Part shown: in pieces, positions 22,201 through 33,900 of the stretch
How positions within the stretch are numbered: the first letter of the stretch is position 1
Layout: each line of letters opens with the position of its first letter
Assembly: GCF_023856365.1 (NCBI RefSeq)
Contig: NC_064554.1
Coordinates: 1,727,001-1,791,000 of the forward strand
Length of the DNA stretch: 64,000 bases
Source of the DNA: Brienomyrus brachyistius
Taxonomy: Eukaryota; Chordata; Actinopteri; Osteoglossiformes; Mormyridae
Direction of reading: 5' to 3'
Program-made: the position numbers and the translations under genes
Notes under the pieces: model-generated
Seen by the model: the letters and a program-made list of their open reading frames with translations, nothing else
The model's database searches: none
Told to the model about the DNA's origin: nothing

Positions 22201-25200
22201 AGCTGGTTGTGGCTGAGGTCCAGGTGGACAAGGCCAGGTGCCAAAGCTAATGCCATGTAAGAGAAGTCCTGCAGTGACATGTGGTCCAAGAAGAGGTGGG
22301 TAAGTTTAGGCATGGCCACCGTCTCCTCTCCCAGATAGGTCATGGGATTGTAGCTCAGCTCCAGCCGGGTCAGCTCTGGGAGTCTGAATGGCATTAGACA
22401 AAAAAATATATGCATTAAAATTTATTAGATTGGGACAATGGGTGAAAAAGTGAATACCCTCACTGATAGCCAAAGAGCATTTTGAATATTTATCCCAAGC
22501 ACAGGAAACTCAGGAAGTTGGATTCAAGTACAAAAAAGTTAGGAGGAAACAGTCACAATCATGACTGAAGGCTGCTTCACTGCTAAGGCTGATTCAAAAA
22601 CACCGAGTGGCATAAGGACACTATAGACTGAGTGAAGTCTTTTAATACCACAGGTGGTATTTTACAATAAGATTCCCAGTTGATCAGTTGAGGTAGAATC
22701 TTACATACAAGGGTTAGACAATAAAACATCTGGTTTTAGACCATAATAATAATAGATACTTTATTGATCCCCGTAGGGAAAATGTCTTTACGCCTCCCAC
22801 AATTTGCTCTTTTTTCATAGAGGAAGTTGTCTGCGAAGGGCTGCCACCCGTAGCGGCGCCCAGGGAGCTGGTGGTTAAGGGCCTTGCTCAAGGACCCACA
22901 GGCTGAGGCTGAGTTTGAACCTGCGACCTTCTGATTACAGGCACACAGGCTTAGCCCAGAGAGCCACACGCTGCCCCCCTAATTGATTACTATAGTGGAG
23001 GGCTTCCTTGTGTGGCCAGTACAGTATCATTTTGTCTTGGGAATGATAGTTACAAGTCCGGCACAGTAACGAGAGGGATTTCGAGTCGTTCCTCTTGCAG
23101 AACAGTGGCTACTTGATGCTGTTGGAAGAAAACGCTTCCTGACTTGCTCCTCCAAAACACCCCAAAGTGTCGCAATCATATTCAGATCTGGAGACTGTGC
23201 AGGCCGTGAAGTTCAACTTCACTTTCACTTACATGTTCATCAAACCACTGTCACGAATGTTGCTGTGTGTATTGGTGGATTATCATTCTGATACACGGCA
23301 TCACCAATGGGGTAAAATGTTTGAACCACTGGGTGAACATGGTCCTCCAGGTAGACGTGTTACTGCCAAGCACTACCGAACCACCTAAAACAAGTGGTGG
23401 GCCTGGGGAATGCCATGATTTTGCAGGCCAACCCATCACTGATCCACCGCTGTGCTGCACTCTGGGTACATAACAGTCTGGGTGGGAAGCCTCTTTGGGG
23501 CTTCTCCACACCGTGACTGTCCTGGATGAGGGAAGATCAGTGAAGGTGTACTCATCAGAGACCAATACATGGTTTTATGTTTTTTGGATATAATCTGGGT
23601 TAGTGCCCAGACATCCCTTTCAGTCAGCTTCCTCTTTCATCCACAGTTACTCCTGCTGGATGTGGTCCGTCCTGCGAGGTGGTATGCCAACATTACCCTG
23701 AATACTGTGGCTCTCAATACACCACAAAGACTTGCTGTCCTGGTCACAGATGTGTCAGCGAGACACGCACCAACAATTTGTCCTCTTTTGAACTCTGATA
23801 TGTCTCCTATTATGTTGTGTGGGTTGCAGTATTTTATGTACAGCTGAGCTACTGCTCTGCTAATTCAACCTTCACACTCTGCTCTTACTGATGAAACATG
23901 CAATCATTGAAGTCTGGCCACCAGGCCACGCATATATAGGCGTGAAACCTCAAAAACTATTTTGGCCAGAGTTTCAATTGCAATAATGACATTTAATATG
24001 TCTACATGCAAGCTTCCTTGAATGACTTGCTCTCATTTGTAATATATTTTATATGTTCTTTGTGCCAATACTAGAGTACCTGTCATTAGTTGAGATTGCA
24101 CCTGTACAGGGACTGGTCAGCTGGATATTATACCTGGTCATGACCTCGGTGGGGAAGAACTGCAGCTCATTGTGGTCCAGGCTAAGGCGGGCCAGGGTGA
24201 AAAGGCCAGCAAAGGCCTCCACGGCCAGGTAGTTGACAGCGTTGTGACTGAGTCGCAACCACTTGATGTTCTGAAGGCCTTGGAAGGCCAGGTTGGGCAG
24301 GTACTCCAAGCGGTTGTGGGTGAGGGAGAGCAGGTTGAGGAAGCCCAGCTGGGAAAAGGCACCAGGCTGGATCTCCTCCACACGGTTGTGGTCCAGCAGG
24401 AGCTGCTTAAGGGATGATAGTCCATCAAAAGTCTCCTACAAAAAGACAGGGAAGCAGAGGCAAATAAATTAAACTGCAGTGTTAAAATGTATGAGGAAGA
24501 CCACCAGGATAGAACAGAAACACTATCAGAATGGACAGAGCATGCATGCAACTGGCAGTTTTACACTATATCGGAATGACCACTGGTTTTGGTACCAACT
24601 TATCTTTATGGTTGTTGCTGTCCTACATATGTCTTCACCAAAATTCCATTTGCACATCTGTCATAACAAGTACATTGCCACTTTAAAATCTGAATTAAGT
24701 ACATACAACTTTATTTGTAATGTTATGTTATGTATATATGCTCTGCGATGGGTTCGCGCCCCATCCTGGGTTGTTTCCTGCCTTGCGCCCATTGCTTCCG
24801 GGATAGGCTCTGGACCCCCCACGACCCTGAATAGGATAACTGGTTTTAGAAAATGGATGGATGGATTGTTTATTTGTAGTACATATTGCTTATTAGTTAT
24901 TTATCTATTTGTTATATTTAAGATATTATATTTTTAGTCTATATATTTATTTATTTATTTTTTTTTTTTTAGTGTTTCAAATCTGTTTTTAGCCAAACCA
25001 ACGCACATTCTCAGCAGTAATTCAGGGCTACATTTCACTGCATGCTGTACATGTATGACTGTGCGTGTGACAAATAAATTTCTTGAATCTAAACTTGCAT
25101 TGAACACTTAGTCTTAACCCCAGCGGTACTGATATACAGCACTGTCATCGATCACTGCTGAACCAAATAGGGCCGTTAAACAAGCCGATTACCTGGTACA

Positions 25201-27578
25201 GTATCTCGATGTTGTTGTTGGCCAGGTTGAGAAACACCAGGCGCCCCAGGCTGCGAAAGGCCCCCTCACGCACACGGCGGAGGTCACACCGCTGAAGGTA
25301 TAGATGTGTGAGGTAGGGGGTGTGCTGGAACGCTCCGGAAGGCAACTCCTGGATGCTATTGCCTCTCAGGTCCAACTTCACAGTGATCTGGGGCAGGGAT
25401 ATTAAAATTACATAAGAACATAAGAACATAAGAACTATACAAACGAGAGGAGGCCATTCGGCCCATCAAGCTCGCTTGGGGAGAACTAAACTAATAGCTC
25501 AGAGTCGTTAAAATCTTATCTAGCTCTGATTTAAAGGAACCCAAGGATTCAGCTTGCACTACATTATCAGGAAGGCTATTCCATACTCTGACTACACGCT
25601 GTGTAAAGAAGCGCTTCCTTAAATCCAGCTTGAAATGTTCTCCCGCTAATTTCCACCTATGGCCACGAGTTCGTGTATAAACTAATGCTGAAGTAACTAT
25701 TTGGTTGAACAGCATCTAAACCTGTTAGAATCTTATATACCTGGATCATGTCCCCCCTCAGTCTCCTTTGCTTGAGACTGAACAGATTTAGCTCAAGTAA
25801 CCGTTCCTCGTATGACATTCCTCTAAGACCAGGAATCATTTTTGTGGCCCTACGCTGCACCTTTTCTAAGGCCACAATGTCCTTTTTAAGATATGGTGAC
25901 CAAACCTGCACACAATATTCTAGGTGAGGTCTCACCAAGGAATTGTATAATCTTAGCATTACCTCCCTTGACTTAAACTCCACACACCTGGAGATGTACC
26001 CCAACATCCTATTGGCCTTTTTTATTGCTTCCCCACACTGGCGAGAATGGGACATGGAAGCATCAACATACACACCAAGGTCTTTCTCATGATCAGCTAC
26101 CTTTATTTCAGTGAGACCCATGAAATACCTGTACTTTATATTTCTGCTCCCTAGATGGAGTACCTTACATTTATCGACGTTAAATTTCATCTGCCAGGTA
26201 TCGGCCCAGTCACTAATTAAATCAAGATCCCGCTGTAGCTGCTGAGCCGCTAATTCAGTATCTGCTACACCACCCACCTTGGTGTCATCTACAAATTTCA
26301 CCAGTTTACTGTATATATTGGTATCCATATCATTTATGTAAATTAGGAACAATAGTGGTCCTAAAATCGAACCCTGCCGTACCCCACTATGAACGCAGGC
26401 CCACTGTGACATTGTGCCTCTTATAACTACTCGCTGTTTCCTATCTGTTAACCAGTTATCAATCCAGGTCGCTACGGTACCTAAAATACCTGTCGCTTTG
26501 AGTTTAAGTAGGAGCCTCTTGTGGGGGACAACATCAAAAGCCTTTTGGAAATCTAAGTAGATGACATCATAGGCCTTCTTATCATCAACTTCCTGAGTAG
26601 CTTCCTCAAAAAACTCCAACAGATTTGTTAAACAGGATCTACCTCTCCTAAATCCATGCTGGCTATCCCGCAAAATGTTATTGGAGTCCAGGTAATCTAC
26701 CATTTTCTCTTTGATTATAGCCTCCATAACTTTACCAGTTATACAAGTTAGACTGATTGGTCTATAGTTAGACAAATTACTTCTATCCCCTTTTTTGAAA
26801 ATAGGCGTTATGAAGGCGTGCTTCCAATCAGAAGGTACCACACCTTCAGATAAGGATTTTTGAAACAGTAAAGTTAAGGGTCGGCAAATAATATCCCTCA
26901 TCTCTTTTAACACTATAGGTAAGATGCCATCAGGGCCCTGTGATTTATTTATTTTGAGCTTAGCTAGGCTTTGCAAAACATCTGCTTCAGTTATATATAT
27001 ATATATATATATTAGCTATAGACAATGCTGGATAGGTAATAACTGGTAAATTACTAAGGTCTTCAACAGTGAATACCCGTGCAAAACTATCATTGAACTC
27101 ATTTACTATATCAATGTCGTTTACTATTATAAGACCCTTACTATCCTGCAGATTAGTAATTTCAGGTTTTAGAGCTCTTTTAGAGTTAAAATACTGGAAG
27201 AAACTTTTAACGTCATCCTTAGCTTCCAATGTAACCCATAGAGGCATTGTGTTAAAAAATAACATAAGCAAACGACTATCCTTGCCACAAACACATAATA
27301 CTCTGCGACACTTGATAAAACAGTACCATCTGTTTTACAGGAGGTCTTTGTGTTTGCTGACTCCAAAGAGCTTTAAAAACTACATTTTTAAAACGATCCC
27401 TCACCTCATTGATAGTTGGAGGCACCTCCGTCAGGTTCTTGCCGACGCAGGCCACGGTAAGCTGAATGTTGTCACAAACACAAGCTCGGGGACATTTACT
27501 GGGGCGCACTGTAGTCACTCCGAAAGAAAGCATGAGCACCACGTGGGGCCACGCGGAGGTCGCAGACACGACAAACAT
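19293..27578 (-). CDS. chadl: Chondroadherin-like protein (small leucine-rich-repeat protein)
   Basis: Secreted cartilage-matrix LRR protein; mammalian CHADL binds collagen and limits fibril formation. Seven coding exons: 27578-27405, 25387-25193, 24435-24134, 22383-21888, 21298-20612, 20392-20226, 19560-19293. They total 762 aa, the same as human CHADL. A signal peptide covers about residues 1-30 (ATG directly after the acceptor cag, so a non-coding first exon is likely). The first LRRNT is CPRACVCDN, followed by LRRs to about 310 and an LRRCT with CSCYLRPL. A second LRRNT (CPDNCNCE) starts at about 382. A second LRR array (for example LRGNHFHYIPG, LYLSENDLFSLS) runs to about 660, with a final LRRCT (CDCPLLPLRK). 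The tail is basic and ends KKKKSL. Two chondroadherin-like LRR domains in tandem are the hallmark of CHADL. Introns hold a LINE, a Tc1 relic, SINEs and MITEs. The upstream neighbour is RANGAP1, as in human. Confidence 0.95.
19721..20100. repeat. Dispersed fish repeat with GGTAACACTTTAC end
   Basis: Starts with 'ggtaacactttacttgatgg', a terminus common in fish non-autonomous DNA elements. It continues as low-complexity AT-rich sequence with repeated 'gttaattc', 'atgaattgtgatgcat' and 'tcatgaatcgtgatgcat'-like words. It lies in the last CHADL intron. The right boundary is uncertain. Confidence 0.4.
21400..21770. repeat. Host repeat interrupted by a family B MITE
   Basis: The left part has 'gtgctgggtgatgtgtgaca' and 'ggccttggtgatattttta'. 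The right part has 'gaatatcacaatatctatta'. Together they look like the two ends of a 'ggtgatat...atatcac' fish repeat. Element 21537-21718 is inserted between them, in the CHADL intron between exons 21888-22383 and 20612-21298. Confidence 0.45.
21537..21718. mobile_element. hAT-like MITE, family B copy with target duplication
   Basis: Flanks GCTTATAG (21529-21536) and GCTTATGG (21719-21726) match at 7 of 8 bases, as expected for the 8-bp duplication made by hAT transposases. The ends are inverted: left caagagtggccaattttatc, and right, reverse-complemented, 'gaggggtgtccagtcgtatc'. The interior matches 6413-6600. Confidence 0.72.
22738..22980 (-). mobile_element. tRNA-derived SINE (minus), intron of CHADL
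   Basis: The reverse complement starts with the tRNA-like head ggcagcgtgtggctctctgg. The A-box region 'gggctaagcctgtgtgcc' and the B-box 'gcaggttcaaactcagcc' follow. Next come a body with 'ccttgagcaaggcccttaac' and a tail ending 'atcaataaagtatctattat' with an ATT simple repeat. This is a widespread fish SINE pattern. Confidence 0.8.
23000..23960 (-). mobile_element. Tc1/mariner-like transposon relic in CHADL intron
   Basis: The minus-strand frame 23251-23565 carries FTDLPSSRTVTVWRSPKEA, SHPDCYVPRVQHSGGSVMGW and a GGSVV-like block. This is the order of conserved blocks in Tc1-like transposases around the second catalytic Asp (VWR.P.EAY.P.C..PTVKHGGGSVMVW pattern). The rest of the ORF is broken by frameshifts. 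The copy is inactive. Confidence 0.72.
24728..24870 (+). mobile_element. SINE 3' fragment
   Basis: Matches the 3' half of the SINE at 7821-8178: 'tgctctgcgatgggttcgcg', 'cccattgcttccgggatagg', 'aggataactggttttagaaa' and a TGGATGGATGG tail. The tRNA-like head is missing (5' truncation). Confidence 0.8.
25390..27400 (-). mobile_element. CR1/Rex-like LINE, reverse transcriptase ORF in CHADL intron
   Basis: A 439-codon minus-strand frame at 25657-26976 encodes most of a non-LTR reverse transcriptase. It has SQGPDGILPIVLKE, ITPIFKKGDRSNLSNYRPIS, the HGFRRGRSC block, the LDFQKAFDVVPH block, GVRQGSILGPLLFLIYINDM, the catalytic motif FVDDTK (Y/F-x-D-D), and a C-terminal tail with LEYCVQVWSPY. An upstream frame at 26987-27271 holds the preceding segment (DLSNLPVITYP). 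The two are separated by a (TA)n tract at 26993-27012 that breaks the frame. The 3' end (25395-25470 on the plus strand) has an 'aacataagaacataagaac' repeat and 'aggccattcggcccatcaa', typical of these elements. No ORF1 or endonuclease domain is recognised, so this is a 5'-truncated copy. Confidence 0.85.
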
Positions 27579-29428
27579 CTGCAAAATCAAAATAACATTC
27601 CGCAAGCATAAATGAAATCCACATTGTGTATGCCAAAGCTAGCACCGCATTAGCATTTTCGTTTTGCATCATTGCAACATTGCTATTTTAACAGAAACAC
27701 TAACTTATCTTCAGGGGACATAATTAAACGCATTCCGCTATCACATTCCAACGGATAAGTTACAGTCCAGTGAAACGCACCTTCTGATTTTAGTAGCCCC
27801 ACAGGTTTTAAGAAATCTGTCTTAAAAGAGCAAACAGAAATAAATGCAACTTAATTCACCCTATCTCCAACGGAAAACGTTCGAAATACACAATAAAAAA
27901 ATGCCTTTCAGCTATATACGCATTCGTTTCGGGAAAAATCGGGGAACGTAAACTTAAGAATATATAAATAACGATACAAACAATTACACAGGACATACAA
28001 GAATCCAAGGGGACATATGCAGTCGTAGAGTTGATTTTACTGACCATTATACGTGTGAAATTGATACCGATCTATACCGTACAATTCACCATTCTCAACT
28101 GAATAACGTGAATTTAACTTTTCAGCAGTAGCCTATATAATTGTAATTTTATTTCTCCCTTAAGTCTTACACACATACACGCACAAATAATTTCACAATA
28201 ACCTTTTGTGAGGTTTACGCGAAAAAAAAAGAAAGCAACTAATTAATTATTATATTACATTATATATTATATCATATCATATCCCCGATTCCTCTCGGGT
28301 TAAAGCTCAAATGAGCTGAAACTTGACGTAGCTGTGGTATACCTGCCATAATACGCCCTGACAAAGTCATACAAAATGACCATACTGCGCCTCTGTTAGC
28401 CGAAATTATAAAAAAATACGTCTGATTCCACCTGCAATATTTTTGACGGCAAGACTAAAGCAAGAACCATCCAGCTTTTGATTAAATAAGCATATTGTCG
28501 TTTTCAATGAAAACAGTTTGAAAAAATAGCTTCCAGTGGAAACTTGAGCAGCTCTGCAATAAATAACGCTCTTCCCCAACAGAGTACCAGACATTACACT
28601 GGGTACATTCATAGCGGCCGGTCGATACTACCTCCACCAGAAGCCACGTATCCCACTCAGTGATTAAAAAATTGTCTTCCAGGAAAGTAATATATTGAAA
28701 AACCTGGAACAATAAAAATTGCACGGTGTTGGGCTTCTTAGTTGCAGAGGGATTACCCGGGTTCCAGCGGCAGAGATAGACCGGGGTACATTCGGTTTGC
28801 ACCTCTGGTGCACCCAGGAGCGCACAAAGAAGCGCTATGTGCGCACCCCACACCCACACCACGAATCTCATTTAATCAGTCTCACTCACTAACTTTAAAA
28901 TTTCGCATAAGGATCTACCAACGCTTAAACATATCCAAAATGTCTGTATACCATTCATATTGCTAACAGCGAGTAACGTCAAAAAAGTGACACTTTCAAA
29001 CAGTATGTTACCCGCGTCATGGTTTTATTCCGATGCCGTTAAAGCAGATCTGCAAGGCACCCCGCAACGAGGCCGTGTCCGTTAGTCTACCTGATACATC
29101 GTGACTGCCCCCACATCACAAATCAGCTTAACAATCGGTCATAGGCACAAGAAAAAGGGGCACAAAATGTGAGAATTAAAGTCTTGATTGTGTGTTTTAC
29201 AACCTGCATCACTCACAAAGCGATAACAACTATTTAAAAAATATCCAATGTGCTCATTAACATTCAACAAATCTCCCTTGTTTGGAGATATACATTTTTT
29301 AAATGAATGCCTTGGAATGAATATTGTTAATTCACAGGCATAAGTAGCAGGACACCATGCCTTTATCACCAATTTATAAACCTTTACCTCTTTTTTCAAG
29401 ATATTTACACGTAACAAAAGGGGGGAAA
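27579..29428. other. CHADL-RANGAP1 intergenic region with an unassigned signal-peptide-like ORF
   Basis: Upstream flank of CHADL and 3' flank of RANGAP1. The minus-strand frame 28482-28871 starts MRFVVWVWGAHIALLCALLG, which looks like a secretory signal followed by a cleavage-like GAPEVQTE. A possible splice donor follows 'tggaacccgg|gtaatc' near 28758. I cannot match it to a known protein, and its phase does not join CHADL exon 27578-27405. It may be a 5' exon of an unknown transcript or chance. The rest is AT-rich spacer. Confidence 0.3.
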
Positions 29429-29434
29429 TTTATT
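29429..29434 (-). terminator. rangap1: RANGAP1 polyadenylation signal
   Basis: tttatt on the plus strand (aataaa on the minus strand), 305 bases after the RANGAP1 stop. It is the first canonical hexamer in the expected position. Confidence 0.55.
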
Positions 29435-29738
29435 GTTGACCTGTTGCATAAAACGGTCCTATCAAGTTTAAAGAAATATTTCCAGTTCTTTTTGTCCTCA
29501 GGGGTCTGCCGTAGATCAGAGAGTGAAGCCCGATTGGTCATGGGTGCGTCAGTCTCTGTGTGTGTGTGTCCATTTATGCCACACAATGAGTTTGTCTGTG
29601 GAGCATCGTCATCCTTTACGTCAGTGTAACGATCCAGTGGGCAGGACACTGGGAAGAGCCAACACAGTAAAGGGTGCACAGGGTGATGCAGTCTGTCTGT
29701 CGAAGCACGCCTTCTAGACAGAGCTGGAGACATAATGG

Positions 29739-29839
29739 TCAACATTTGGGCCTCAGTCGCTCCAGCGTGGACATGAGAGAGTTTCTGGCGCTGCTGCAGG
29801 ACTCCAGAGATTTGCTGCGGCTGCAGGGCAAGACACACA

Positions 29840-29881
<42 letters not shown>

Positions 29882-30865
29882 GAGTGAATGCTAGTCTAGC
29901 CAACATGGTGCATAATGACATAATTAACTCAGTGCTGGACCCTGGCATCAGCTGTGCCAAATTAGCACACGTCCACCACCTCAGGCAACACACTGTTTAG
30001 AGCATTTGTCCAGATCTGCCCAGTTCAGTCAAGCTACTGGGACCTCACAAAGGCCTGGAAATCTCAGCGTCCCGCAGCAAGAGCACAGAAGGTGCAGTGA
30101 TGAATGGACAGTCCATGGTGTTCAGAAGCTCGGTGCAAAATATTCAAGGGAACTTCCTGCAGGAAATATCCACAAACTAAGCTGCCTTTCACTATGGCAC
30201 AGCAGCAGATACTGCACTGTGTGTGCGCAATGCCCATTTCCTCATCGCGATGGAGACAAATATTGACAGAACATTCCCACAGAAAACAAAACTTGTAAGC
30301 CAGTATCACAGCTTTCAGGGGAAGAATCAACAGGAAGCGCTTGTAAACTAAGAAATGTAAAGGTGCACTGTTTGTGCATGCTTGTGTACTGCACATACAC
30401 AGGATATTTAGCACTGGGATGTGGTTCTGAATATTGCAACTGTGCGAGGGACTTACCGGGACATGAAGGCATGCAGCACGGCAACATGCTCCCGAGGAAA
30501 ATAGTCCTGCTGCACAGCGTGATCCAGGGCCAGCAGATGACCGGGTACCACCTTCACCGGCTTTATCTTCTCCTCACTCTGCCGGGGGAACCAGAGAGTA
30601 ATGGGATACTGATCGCATAACAGCAAAACAAGTGGGAAAGGAGCGAACGGCAAGCCGGATAAAGACCAGGTGAGCCTGTATGGGCCAGTTCAAGGTTGAT
30701 AACAGTGCACGCTTCTTATGGGACAGGACTGGTAGTCATTTACCTTGATTAGGCCTAGCATGACTAGGAGAGCTGAGATGAAGCTGTAACTCTGGATGAT
30801 GGGGTGTGAGAAGGCTTTCCTCAGCACAGCATCTGAAAGGCAGGGGCAATTGGACATGTCCACGT

Positions 30866-30917
<52 letters not shown>

Positions 30918-33900
30918 ATTCACATATTTGTGGGGACCGTCTATTCATTTCTATGAGCAAAACCTTAGTCCCAACAATGACCTTAACCCCTACCCAGGCC
31001 TAACCTTAACCATAAGGAACCAAACAAAATACAAGAGTTTTGACATTTTTAGTCTTTTTTGTTCGCAATTACAGATTTTTATCAAACTTTCCACTTGAGG
31101 GGACTGATTTCCTGACAGACAGTCACAGAACTGCTAGCTTCCTCACCAACAGTGTCCAGCACAGCCTTCTTGACCTCATGCTCCTCTTTGTATACGGAAG
31201 AGATTTTCAGGAATGCCTCCACCGTCTTCCCCGCATCCAGCATATCTACCTGCAGGAGAAGCCAAGGCATCAGCCTCGCAGCTTTAAGATTAAGCTTCAG
31301 TGACCCTGCTTTCCGTATGGCCCCGGCGGCTCACCTGCTGTTCAATGAGCAGCGCCCGTTTGGCCCCCAGTTTGAGCAGCTTGTCGGGGGAGGGGAAGCT
31401 GAGGAAAGAAGTGACGTCGGGGGGCCGAGTGGACGACACCGGGGTGGACACCTGTGGGAGGAAAGACTTCTTAGCATACGACGAGAGACAAGACACGTAA
31501 AATGTCTTAGAAGCTCCAAACTACTGAAAACGTGTCAGAAATAATTACACCACTGTGCAAAAGTCTGAGGTAGTCAAAGAAAATGATGTTTAAATAATCT
31601 TCATGTTGGGACAAAACTATAACACCTATGTCTGACGAAGTCAGCTTAGCCACTCCAAAACCTCTCAGAAAGTCACCCCAGTATTTGCAGCAACCCTCCA
31701 ACACACCCATGCATGTTTGGACTCTAGCCACTAGCATACCTTACTTAAATCAAGCTGGTGTTGAAAATTAACAGATATGTCGAAAGGCTGAGGTGCCCCT
31801 GTGGAGAGGTCTGGGAACCAAAGTGGTGTTCATCTAGCCATTCAGCGAGATATCAGTAACTTTTTGGAGAACAGAAGAAATTCTTCACTGTTTCTCTGAC
31901 TTTGCATACATTCTTATTTTACATAGCGTTTTTTTCTTCTGAGTAAATATACACTTACTATCCAGATGAAGAGCCTTAAACTTTTTCTTTGACTGCCTAA
32001 GACTTTTGTACATTACATGTTAGCTTCTGGAGTTTATATATAAATAATGTTATCATTAAAAATAAACCATTCATTAAGTGTCTACTCTTAATGTTGTGTG
32101 TACGTGCTACACCTGTCACCCCCGATCACCAGCAGATGTATTGCCCAGCTTACAGTGTTCTGGGGCTTGGCTGGGGTCTCCTCAGCCTCCACATCCTGGT
32201 CAGCTTTCAATCTATTGTCTTCTTCATCCTCTTCTTCCTCCTCCTCTTCCTCCTCTTCATCTTCACCATCCTTATCTTCTTCATCCTCATCTTCTTCCTC
32301 CTCTTCGTCATCCTCCTCCTCATCTTCCAGCTCTCCTTCATCATCACTGCAGATATGGTGCATGCATACGGAAACACGGTGCTGTGTCAGCAACATCTCT
32401 CAAACGAATGGTTAGATGTGCTCAACCGCTTAACAGCTCTATGACAATGAAATGAAGTTCTGCTTTAATACAGACATTTGAGATTCTTATTGGAGCCAGG
32501 GCTGTGTCCAAAAGATCAGACTAGTCTTGTTTTATAAACATCCATGAGAAATATATGAACATAATACACACACATTGGTTGACCTGTAACATTAGGGTTC
32601 CAGTAACATTATTTCATCTATAGGAACACCATTTTTGGTACACTATTCTATATATTTAGCAATTTCCCTTCAGCTCTTCCTCATTCAAGTAAGGGCTTTC
32701 TAGTGGTGGACAAAATGATGCTTCATGAACCATTTGCTGTATTTTTTAACCCCACTAGATGGTGCTTTTGGTTTGCTTTGGGGCATGCTTGCTGCTCTTC
32801 TTGAACAGAGCACCATCTACTGGGGTCAAAAAAATACAGCAAGTGGTTCATGAAGTGTCATTTTGTCCATCACTAGCACTTGCCACTTTGCATTATGGCT
32901 CAGTGCCAAGTCACGTAGCGGGTACCTGAGCGAACCCAGCAGGTTCCCAATCTTCATGTCATCCATGATCTGCTTCAGCATTTTACAGCCATCCACCCCC
33001 AGATAGTTGCCTGGACAGAGAACCACATTCGATCACACTGATAACACACAGAGATGGGTGAGGCACCCAAGAAGTACAGGTCAGTCTGGTAATGGTCCCA
33101 GCATACCGTTGAGGTCCAGCTTCTCCAGATGGGCTTTATTCCTCACAGCCTTAGCCACCATTAGTGCTGCCTCTTCTTTGATCTCACCGAAGGATAGGTT
33201 GAGCTCCTGTAGAGACATACAGAGACAGTTCAGGTGACATGCGATGTACCTTACACTGCACTTCCTATACTTAGAGCAGTCTCAACTCAATCCCCAGGGA
33301 CACCCCAGACAATCCACAATTTGCCTCCTCCCAATTCTCAGCCAATCAAGAACACCAAAAACCTGGTACAGGTGTGTGGAATGTGTCTGGATGTGCATTG
33401 TTCCTCCAGGTCAGGGTTTCTCGGCCCAGTCCTTGAAGACCCTCAGACAGTCCACATTTTTGTTCTCTCCCAGCCAATCAAGAACATAGAATACCTGGTG
33501 CAGGTATGCTGGGAGGGAACAAAAATGTGGACTGCCTGGCAGACCCCAAGGACTGGGTTGAAGACACATTCCCAGTACAGTCAGGCAGGCAAGGAAGTGG
33601 GGCAGGTCTGCATGGATGAGACGCGAGGGACAGTACCTTGAGGATGGGCAGGCCCAACATCAGCGCGTCCGCAATGGCGGCCGCACCCTCAGAACGCACC
33701 AAGCAGTCGCCGAAATTGATCACTTGGACACTGTGGAGTCCCTTTAAAGTCTGAACGGAACAATCGGAATAAGGAACACAAAGAACCAAAGAGTGAGTGT
33801 GTGCGTGTTAGCATCACAGCCAAAGCAATGATGCCAACTGCTTTGATACATGATAAGTAAACTGCATGACAATGCATGAAGTCATCAGAAATGTGTTTTA

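Noticed and set aside
24961..25080. aaataaatttcttg near 25075 as a CHADL-internal polyA or gene end
   Set aside because: On the plus strand, opposite to CHADL, inside an intron, following a SINE fragment and T-rich low-complexity sequence.
29374..29880. Frames of repeated CVCV or HTHT residues
   Set aside because: Translation of (CA)n microsatellites, not protein.
32098..32415. Plus-strand frame of almost pure serine
   Set aside because: It is the antisense of the Glu/Asp-rich exon of RANGAP1 (32346-32154); GAA/GAG/GAT codons read as Ser/Phe/Leu on the other strand.
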